Program-made: the position numbers and the translations under genes
Notes under the pieces: generated by a model
Told to the model about the DNA's origin: nothing
The model's database searches: none
What the model saw: only the letters and a program-made list of their open reading frames with translations
From: Gnetum montanum
Lineage: Eukaryota; Streptophyta; Gnetopsida; Gnetales; Gnetaceae
NCBI GenBank assembly: GCA_015680685.1
Contig: MNCI01011336.1
Coordinates: 125,877-189,876, forward strand
Reading direction: 5' to 3'
Length of the DNA: 64,000 nucleotides
Shown: positions 56,712 through 64,000 of the stretch, piece by piece
How the letters are laid out: the number at the start of each line of letters is the position of its first letter
Numbering within the stretch: the first letter of the stretch is position 1

Positions 56712-58185
56712 TTGGCCCCTCTTTATTGACGTTTGGAGGAATCGACCCGAGAAGCGTCAACAAAGAAGTGCAAAACACCACAAGAAACTTGATAGAGACT
56801 TTGTTCGTTGCCACTTGACTAGATGTCATCGCACCATGTTTAGTAGTACATGGGATTGGGAAAGTGAAGTTTGTAACTGGTAGGAGAATGGGGATTGTGG
56901 GGATTAGTAACTGCCCAAGTGATTGTGCTTGGTGGAAAGGGGATGCTCTGGTGTGTGCATCATGCTGATCCTTATTAATAGCCATTACTTAGCAGACTTA
57001 GAATCCAGACATGTAATGTGTGTCCTTTGGCGGAGTAAGACTCTTGGGTAATGTTCAAGAGAACTTGTTGGCAAAACCAAAGCCACAGGAGGATGTGTTA
57101 CATTCTTTGGAGGAACAAGGTCCTTGTTTAGTTTTTAGGGGAAGCCTGTTGGCAGAGAGCCAAAGCTATGTAACTAGATGTTTCTTTTGATTGTTTTTGA
57201 CATGAGTACTTGGGTTTCTTTTTGAAGAAATTTTGCTTTGATTCGGTACTCATGCGCAAGTGTTATGTCGTGTGTTGTGACTGCTTCAAAGTGTTACAGT
57301 ATGCAACAGTGTGCTCAAATCTTTGGATGCACTGGGTGTATCAAAGGTGTGACTGAGTAAACTGTGTCAATGCATAGATAGAGAGTGTGTCGGGAGATGG
57401 GGATGTACTAGCGAATGGTTTGATTTAGTCTTGCCATGTGTGCTATGAACATTGTCCCATCTTGCTACCTGTGACGAAGTGCATTCTTGTGCGAAAACCT
57501 CTGGGTGTCATTCTGCAAACATAACTTCAAGGAGACAAGAAAACCGTGAGTGAATAATCGAGCTTAGACTTACATAGTTACAAAGACATTGGAGGTAATT
57601 TTAGTCACTGTATATGAGTGGCAGCGATGTTGGTGGGATTGTCTGATGGCGAGCAATGCAGTGATTCTGATGAAGTTTGAATGTGGCGGCGGATTGAGGA
57701 ACCAAAGATGAACTTGCCAGTTTATAGTCTTGGCAGACTATGATGGGTTAGTTTTATGTCGTAACCCTTTGGACATTGCCCGTTTAGCATCGTGGTGGAC
57801 ATCGCATTGCCAGTTTCTAGTCTTAGCGGACCATAAAGAGACAAACTAGTTTATAGTCTTAGCGGACTCTGGTGAATGTGACGATGGCAGTTTACTGTCA
57901 TGCTGGACGGGTGCTAGTTTATTGTCATTGCGGACACTGTGTGGTATCAATTTATCATCATGATTCTAGGACAAGCTGTGGTATCAGTTTAAAGTCGTGA
58001 TTCCAGGACAAGCTGTGGTACCAGTTTTAAGTCATGATCCAGGACGAGCTGCGGTATCGGTTTATCATTATGATTCCAGGACGGGCTGTGGTATAGGTTT
58101 GTCGTCATGATTCCAGGACGAGCTGTGGTATCAGTTTTAAGTTATGATCCAGGACTTGCACGTACCTGAGCTTGTACTCAAATGT
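56712..58185 (-). other. 3' non-coding region of element F
   Basis: No gene. It contains the polypurine tract next to LTR E and the minisatellite at 57,700-58,165. The interval between integrase and LTR is about 1.5 kb, long but within what large Tat-like elements show. Confidence 0.6.
57700..58165. repeat. Minisatellite with AGTTTA(T/A)AGTC units
   Basis: Two related families run together. The first has TAGTCTTAGCGGAC-type units (57,718-57,930). The second is a clear tandem of about 38 bp with GTGGTATCAGTTTAAAGTC and GATTCCAGGACGAGCT (57,940-58,158), about six copies. Confidence 0.85.
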
Positions 58186-59390
58186 AAAACGGTTTTAGGA
58201 ACAAGTGATTGGTTGGATTGGCGAGCTCATTCCCCTCCATATCAGCTAGCTTAAATGCTCCGTTGTCAAATGCTTTGGTGACCAAGTAAGGCCCTTCCCA
58301 GTTGGCAGAGAATTTGTCCAGATGTTCTTGAATTACCTTAAGTACAAAGTCACCTTCTTTGATGGGGCGCTTATGGATGTTGTGCCGATGTCACTACTGT
58401 TGTTGTTTTTGGTACCATTCGATCTAATCGAGTGCACATATGCGTTCTTCCTCCATCGAGTCCAGGTCAATGATGCGCAAATCATTGTTCTGCCCATCGT
58501 CGAGGAGTCCGGAAAGTGTGATCCTTAAAGATGGTACCTATAATTCCAAAGGTAAAAAAGCTTCTGAACCATAAACAAGACTATATGGTGTTTTACCTAT
58601 TGAGGTTTAATGCATAGTACGGTATGCCCACAATGCGTATATCAATTGTTCGTGCCATCTTCGCTTGCTTTGGGTAAGAATCTTTTTGAGTATTGTAATA
58701 ATCATTTTGTTCATTGCCTCTACTTGCCCATTGCTCTGAGGATAGTAAGGGGATGAAAACGAGTGTTTGATCCCTAGACTTTCACAAAAGGTTTTGGTCT
58801 CGGCACTACTAAACTGTGGCCCGTTGTCAGTGATGATTGTCATGGGAATGCTAAAGCGGGTTACAATGTTTTCGAGAATGACATTACATACATGTTTAGA
58901 TGTAGTTTTTCGAAGGGGAGTAGCTTCTACCCACTTCGTGAAATATTCGGTTGCAGTTATGATGAAACTATGCCCTGCAGATGATGAGGGTGTTATCGGG
59001 CCAATAAGGTCCAATCCCCACTTTTGAAAGGGCCACGTGATTTGCGTTGTATGAAACTCATTTGGTGGGACATGGATTAGATTGCTATGTTTTTGACAAG
59101 TACCACATGTTTTAACTTTGGAGAGACAGTCATATTCCATGTGTGGCCAATAGTAGCCTAAGCGTCTTATTTTTGTTGCCATGGCTTTTGGCGCTATGTG
59201 TCCTCCGCATAGTCCATCGTGTACTTGTTTGACAATGTTTTGGGCATCGGTACTATTGACGCATGTTAAAAATATGCCTTCGTAGGATCTACGACATAAT
59301 ATGTCCCCTACCAGGGTATACTGCTTAGAACGTTTTCGTACTGCATCCTTTTGTGCATTTGCTAGATGTCGTGGTGTTTCGCCGCGTAGA
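58186..59390 (-). pseudogene. Element F: integrase (zinc finger, core, C-terminal)
   Basis: On the - strand: HDGLCGGHIAPKAMATKIRRLGYYW and KTCGTCQKH form the HHCC finger. The core has WGLDLIGPITP, ATEYFTKWVEA, MTIITDNGPQFSS and YYPQSNGQVEAMNKMI, so the D,D,E triad is complete. WAYRTMH is followed by one stop, then TSIGKTPYSLVYGSEAFLP and the end GPYLVTKAFDNGAFKLADMEG. All in one frame. The function would be cDNA integration. Confidence 0.92.
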
Positions 59391-60010
59391 AGGTATTCTT
59401 TTATGTTATCATACCATTCTATCGTGCATCTTGTACTAACAGATGCGATCGATAACGTGTTAAGCGTATTGGTTATTAGTTCGGCACAACTGGTTACAGA
59501 GCTTGGCAATGCATGGAACATGTCTGGCAATATGTTTAATGCTAATGTGGCTAACGCGTCCACGATGGTGTTATCATTTCTAGAAACGTGTTGCACATCG
59601 ATGTTTTCGAATTGCCTTATTAAGTGTTTTGCCAAGTCACAGTATGATTGTAAGTGTTGGGCTTTGCATGTATAAATGTCAGTGATTTGGTTTAAGACCA
59701 GTTGTGAGTCTCCTCTGACTACAAGCTGTGTGATGTCTGAAGCTAGTGCTGCCGTAAGACCTCTAAGGAGTCCTTCGTACTCTACTATGTTGTTGGTACA
59801 ATGAAAGTTGAAACGATAAGCAAAGGGTCGAATTTCCCTAGAGGGATATGTGATGACAGCGGCAGCGCTTTCGCCTCGAGAGGTGGATGCTCCGTCAAAG
59901 TTTAAAATAGCATCGTAGTCATTGGGTACTATGTCTATTGCGCTTATATTCTCATCCGGGAATTCTGGCTCTGTTATCGCTTGATCGTGCGTTGGTGACG
60001 TCGTCGTTTG
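59391..60010 (-). pseudogene. Element F: archaeal-type RNase H between RNase H and integrase
   Basis: Reads AILNFDGASTSRGESAAAV, TNNIVEYEGLLRGL, LVVRGDSQLVLNQI, HVSRNDNTIVDALATLA. Catalytic D, E, D and the final D (VDALA) are all present. The position after RNase H and before integrase is the Tat-lineage order. The frame continues into integrase without a stop, from 60,076 down to 58,607 (489 codons). Confidence 0.92.
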
Positions 60011-61260
60011 ACTTGTTATGGCTTGACCTTTAACTAATGATTGCGCTATGTAGTGCTGGTCAAATTCAGCTATCATGGCTTTCCAGCGGGCTATTCAACT
60101 CGTTTTGTAAATGTTTCCTGTGATGGCCCTGAGCACATTATCCTTGCAAATTATATTAACTTGGCTATGGAAGAGGTAATGTTGCCATTTTCTTAAAGAA
60201 AAGACCAAAGCTAAACAGGAGGTCTCCACGTCATTATACTTTTTCTTGTGGGCAACTAATGCATGGCTTAAGTAGTATACAAGGACTTTGGTTCCATCAT
60301 CTTGCTTCTGGCAAAGCATAGACGCAATTGACAAATCCGAAGTAACGAGGTAGATGTAAAACAGTTTATCGTTTTGTGGTGGATAGATCGTGGGTAATCA
60401 GGCAAGTGCCGTTTTAATGTTATAGAATGCTTCTTGACATTGCGAAGTCCATTCAAAATGGACGTTCTTGTGTAACAGGTAGTTCATAGGTTTTTGTTTG
60501 TCCGTTAATTTGTCTATGAAGCACCTGATAAACTGTAATCTACCTTGTAAACCTCAAAGTTCAGTAAGGTTGCCTGGTGGTTTTAGGTTTGTTATGGCCT
60601 TGACCTTATCGGGGTCTACTCGTATCCCTACTTTTGAGGCTATAAATCCCAGCATTTTGCCTGTCTTAATGCCGAAGACACATTTTTTTGGGTTGAGTCT
60701 TAATTCATACTTTAGACAACGTTTTAATACCAGGTCAAGGTCTTGTATATGTTGTTCTGATGTTTTGGACTTAACCACAATGTCATTTACATAGTCGTTG
60801 AGCGAGTGTAATATGTAATCACTGAAGATGAATGTCATTGCTCTTTGATACGTGGCCCCAGCATTTTTGAGACCAAAGGGCATCATTGTGTAGCAAAAGG
60901 TTCCCCATGGTGTCATAAAGGTTATCCGAAGCTGATGCTCCTGGTTTATGCATATTTGATTGTACCCCGAGAAGCCGTCCATAAAAGATAATAGTGCGTG
61001 CCCGGCGGTTGAGTCGACAAGTTGATCAATGCTGGGTAGGGGAAAATCATCTTTTATGGTTGCGACGTTGAGATCCTGGAAGTCAATACATAAATGAATG
61101 CTTTTGTTCTTCTTTGGGACAATGACCATGTTGGATACCCACTTGGCGTAATCAACAGCTCGAATGAAACCAGCCTGATAAAGCTTGGTGATCTCATTAC
61201 GAACTGCCAATGCCACTTCGGGTTTAACCTTTCGTGCCTTTTGTTTTACCCGTCTCAATT
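60011..61260 (-). pseudogene. Element F: reverse transcriptase and RNase H
   Basis: RT: RNEITKLYQAGFIRAVDYAKW, NMVIVPKKNKSIHLCIDFQDLN, FPLPSIDQLVDSTAGHALLSF, GFSGYNQI, TPWGTFCYTMMPFGLKNAGATYQ, the active-site box YVNDIVVKSK (Asn for the first catalytic Asp), LNPKKCVFGI and GFIASKVGIRVDPDKV. RNase H: SIASMLCQKQDDGTKVLVYYLS and KKYNDVETSCLALVFSLRKW. A few stops (60,554; 60,398; 60,093) but the frame never shifts. Confidence 0.92.
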
Positions 61261-61777
61261 TTGGGTCTAGGATAATGTTGTGCTAGACAATTCGGGGATC
61301 TAGTCCGGGCATATCCGTATAAGACCAAGCGAATGCTTTCATATTTTCCCTAAGCACATCTTCAATGCTTTTGGCTAGGTGCGGTTTTAGTAATGTGCTT
61401 AATTTTAATATCTTGATTTCCCCATAGGGCATGGTGATGGGGGTTTCGGTCAATGGGTCTTCAGTGATATTTTCGGCTTCTATGTCGAGGGATTTTGTCA
61501 TGCCTTTATAGTTGTCTATCGTTTGCTATGTTGAGGCTATGACTGCATCGTCTGTTGAGGAACTTAGGTGGATGAGGTTTATGTTGATGTCCCTTTCAAT
61601 TTTACCATATGGTCCATCGATAATTAATGATTCAGTGAAGTGCTGGCAATCCATCAGGCTGGCTCCTGCCAATAAACAGAGAGCTGAATAAGCTAATGGG
61701 TATCGTTCTATGTTCTTTGGCAATTTTAGATTATGTGTACATGCATGATGATGGATTATCGTCACACTAGGACGCAT
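61261..61777 (-). pseudogene. Element F: pre-RT region (protease not clearly recognisable)
   Basis: The frame continues upstream of RT with KPHLAKSIEDVLRENMKAFAW SYTDMPGLDPRIV, the usual RT entry. It then has SLMDCQHFTESLIIDGPYGK and LPKNIERYPLAYSALCLLAG. A DSGA or LLGRPWL motif is not seen, so protease is lost or lies elsewhere. Upstream of 61,777 the frame gives way to non-coding repeats. Confidence 0.7.
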
Positions 61778-61779
61778 GG

Positions 61780-61925
61780 CAGTTTAACGCCTTACCGGGC
61801 CAAGTGTAAATGGTAGGTGGTAGTTTAAAGCCTTGTTGGGTCATAATGGGTTTGTATGTGGCAGTTTAAGGCCATACCAGGCCGTCATGGCAGTTTAAGG
61901 TCATACCGGGCCATAATGTGGCGGT
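61780..61925. repeat. Tandem GGCAGTTTAAGGCCATACCGGG repeats
   Basis: Four degenerate units of about 30-40 bp (core CAGTTTAAGGCCATACC) lie next to the pre-RT region of F. They resemble the 3.6-3.9 kb units beside element G. Confidence 0.82.
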
Positions 61926-62402
61926 TTACGCTTGAATGTTTGGCGTAAACGTCGTGAATGGGGTTCACAGAGGAACTGGGATGTAATGATTTCTGTTTTT
62001 TTATTATTTTTGAGCAATTTTTTGGGCAAAGAAAAGAGTAAGAAGGCAAAAAGTAGCAAACTGGGAGGCGCGTAAGTGGCGGTGTCAGTGTCGACGGAGC
62101 GCTATAGAAAGGGGGGGGGAGCTTCATTTGTTACATTGCATTCTGAGCGTAAGCAACTGAGCGAGCGTAAGTGTAAACTGCGGAACCTAGCATAAGCATA
62201 AGTCCAAACCCCAGCGTAGATGCCAATGATCAAACCCCAGTGTAGACGCTGAGTGTAGAAGGTCAAGCGTAGGCGTACAAAGTTTCAACCCCCAGCATAA
62301 GCTATCAATCCCAACGTAGACGCCAAGCTGGGCAAGGGCAAGGAGGTGGAAGGGTAGGGGAGGAAGAGTCCTGACTTGACCTTCGTAGAGGAGAGTGAAG
62401 CC
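61926..62402. other. Non-coding stretch with CGTAGACGC/AGCGTAAG units
   Basis: From 62,140 the sequence is composed of AGCGTAAG, AGCGTAGATGCC and GTGTAGACGCTGAG units of the palindrome family. 61,940-62,130 has no recognisable feature apart from a run of ten G at 62,111-62,120. Confidence 0.6.
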
Positions 62403-63900
62403 ATGCTTCAGTGCTTGCCCCGGCCAAGGATTCCATCATGGCCTGGATCATCACACAGGTAGGCTCTAATCCTGTCTCTATTAGTTTTTTTTGCTTGTAC
62501 GTGCTTTGTAGCGTAGATAGTCTCGTAGAGGTTTTCGGCATATACGTCGAGCGTAAAGTTTAGTGTAGAGGGTTTCGGCGTATACGCCGAGCATAAATTC
62601 ACAGTGTAAAGTCAGGTTAGCGTAGACTACCATAGCGTAATCTATTTTCAGTGCACAACGTAATCTCCTTTTTCTTGCGTGAAGCGTATACGATTGTATC
62701 AGCATATACGTTGAAGGCTGTACGGCGTAGTAAGTTTTCTATGCATGGAGTTCTGTTTTTTCAATGTAAAATTTCTGTTTTGTCAACGTAGATGATCTAC
62801 ACTGTGATGGCATATATGCTGAGGGTTTCTACAGCGTATATACTGTGCGTACACAGTTTCCTTTTAAGTATGATAACGTAGACTCATTTTTCATATTTTC
62901 AGCATAAACTGTTTGTTCAATGTCTAGCATAGACTATTTACGCTGGGCACTTCTATGGCGTATATGTTGAGGGTTTCTTCAGTGTATACACTAAGCGTAA
63001 GATGTTCAGGCGATAGTGTAAACAGTTGGTTGTCAGCGTATACGCTGGGTTAGGCAGCGTATACGCCAGGCGTGAACAGATTTCGACAGTGTATACGCTA
63101 GGCGTAAACAAATTTTGGCAGCGTCTACGCTAGGTTTGGCAGCATATATGCCGAGCGTAAATAGTTAGAAAATTTTTTCTAAGTGTCAGTCTACGATGTG
63201 AACCTTTGTTTTTGACGTTGTTTTGATGCATTGGCTGATTTTACGTTGGTACTTTGGTTTTTTGCAGGGTCACCAAGCCTTTTCTCCTCGTGGTTGAGCT
63301 TGTTGGGGTGCTAACATGGTTTGGCCCCATGGAGGTGGATGAGCCTACCTCGGACCTAACCGTGGACCACAACGGGGTTTGGTTCAGAGAAGGTGCGTCT
63401 GAATTCGTGTCTTTCATACTGAACAATTTTGAAGTAGTTATCTGGTCACACCTGAATGAACTGGTGGCATGGAGCATAGTTGAGGCAATGTTGCCAGGAG
63501 CCGCGAAGGATGTCGTTGTCTTCATGGAAGACATCAACGAAGGGGAGTTTACAAGTGAGGACGGTTCTTCTAGCAGGCCCAGGTCCACGCATCCGTTAGT
63601 GCACCTGTGGGCCCGATTACCACGAGGGCAGGACTACCTTGACAACACCCTATTTTTAGCCGCGCATGCACACACATTATTCCAGAACCCTCCTGGCATA
63701 GTGTACCGAGTGGGCAGGTAGGACTGTTTAAGTCTACTGCTTCTTTTTCGCCGTTTGGCATTTTGCTTTAGTTTTGACATCCGTTCGTTTGTAGGCCTAA
63801 AGTTAATGCAGATAGAATATGCGTCGAGGATGATGGGCTTGCCTTAACTCGTACCGCTCTAGAGGCCTTGATTTTGAGGTTGATTGCACACGCGACATGA
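62403..63900 (+). CDS. Intact three-exon ORF of unknown function
   Basis: ATG at 62,403 (context GCCATGC). Exon 1 62,403-62,458 ends ACACAG|GTAGGC. Exon 2 63,268-63,717 starts after TTTTTTGCAG and ends GGGCAG|GTAGGA. Exon 3 63,795-63,900 starts after a pyrimidine tract and TTTGTAG, and ends at TGA. The exons total 612 bases (203 residues) with both junctions in phase (AG|G, Arg twice) and no stop. Exon 2 is GC-richer than the neighbourhood. Visible: a hydrophobic KPFLLVVELVGVLTWFG near residues 21-37, an acidic FMEDINEGEFTSEDG, and HAHTLFQNPPGIVYRV. I do not recognise the family. Intron 1 (809 bp) consists of the palindromic repeats, so it may be element-borne. Confidence 0.55.
62505..63165. 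repeat. Palindrome field: CAGCGTATACGCTG and variants
   Basis: More than 20 variants of GCGTATACGC(T/C), GCATATACG and GCGTAAAC occur. The 14-bp perfect palindrome CAGCGTATACGCTG is at 63,034-63,047. The field fills the putative intron 1 of the adjacent ORF. Confidence 0.88.
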
Positions 63901-64000
63901 CAATGTAAAATATTTTGGTTTTATATATATATTTTTTCTTTTTAAGTAATCGTAATGATAAACGAAAGAGGAAAAAAAAGTACGAGTGTGTGATCTAGTT
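63901..64000. other. Window edge, AT-rich, no feature
   Basis: AT-rich sequence with a (TA)n stretch follows the TGA of the unknown ORF. A clear AATAAA is not visible before the window ends. Confidence 0.5.

Noticed and set aside
50711-61777. Single element with an internal inversion as sole explanation for D and F
   Set aside because: LTR D and LTR E differ at many positions, so they are unlikely to be the pair of one insertion; kept only as an alternative.
1-64000. CRISPR arrays, rRNA or tRNA genes
   Set aside because: No regularly spaced identical repeats with unique spacers and no rRNA or tRNA gene was seen; the organism is a plant. tRNA-like sequence is limited to primer-binding sites.

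Overview
This is a gene-poor plant nuclear window (many AT-rich stretches, plant Ty1/copia and Ty3/gypsy families, a plant hAT transposon, a thaumatin-like gene). Layer upon layer of old, decayed LTR retrotransposons with a few host-gene remnants suggests a seed plant with a large, repeat-inflated genome. A gymnosperm would fit, but that is inference. One 68-base N run and several single Ns mark draft-assembly joins.

Layout. 0.5-3.3 kb: an LTR (A, + strand) with a tandem array in U3, followed by an unrecognised, apparently spliced and broken ORF. 3.6-11.1 kb: a Ty3/gypsy element on the - strand (G: LTR, PBS, gag, protease). 12.1-37.7 kb: a thaumatin-like (PR-5 family) pseudogene on the - strand. 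Exon 2 is at 12.1-12.75 kb, and a phase-matched signal-peptide exon with a well-spaced TATA box lies at 37.55-37.70 kb. The putative intron is filled almost end to end by one - strand Ty3/gypsy element (K, about 12.92-37.34 kb). K is itself split by two copia elements: Y (14.6-20.0 kb) in its 3' LTR and X (26.6-33.2 kb) in its gag. X's 3' LTR is in turn split by a solo LTR (B, 31.3-32.1 kb) with a perfect 5-bp target duplication. 38.9-41.6 kb: a broken hAT transposase (BED finger, DUF659-like region, C-terminal dimerisation region). 41.6-44.5 kb: assembly joins, a foldback element and a 1-kb tandem duplication. 45.2-50.7 kb: an Athila-like Ty3/gypsy element on the + strand (C), truncated in RNase H by the next insertion. 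50.7-55.4 kb: a Tat-like element (D, +: LTR, PBS, gag). It is interrupted at 55,375 by a related element on the - strand (F: 3' LTR, integrase, archaeal-type RNase H, RNase H, RT; 55.4-61.8 kb). 62.1-63.9 kb: a field of short palindromes and an intact three-exon ORF of unknown function on the + strand.

Two themes stand out. First, LTRs A, B and C share ends, R/U5 and a TATA box, but their U3 arrays are built from different short palindromes (CTAAT-ATTAG, GATATC, CGTATACG). The D/E/F family is likewise saturated with CAGCGTATACGCTG-type palindromes. Second, the nesting can be read with internal controls, because uninterrupted paralogous copies in the same window show the empty sites. No bacterial, CRISPR or tRNA features were found.
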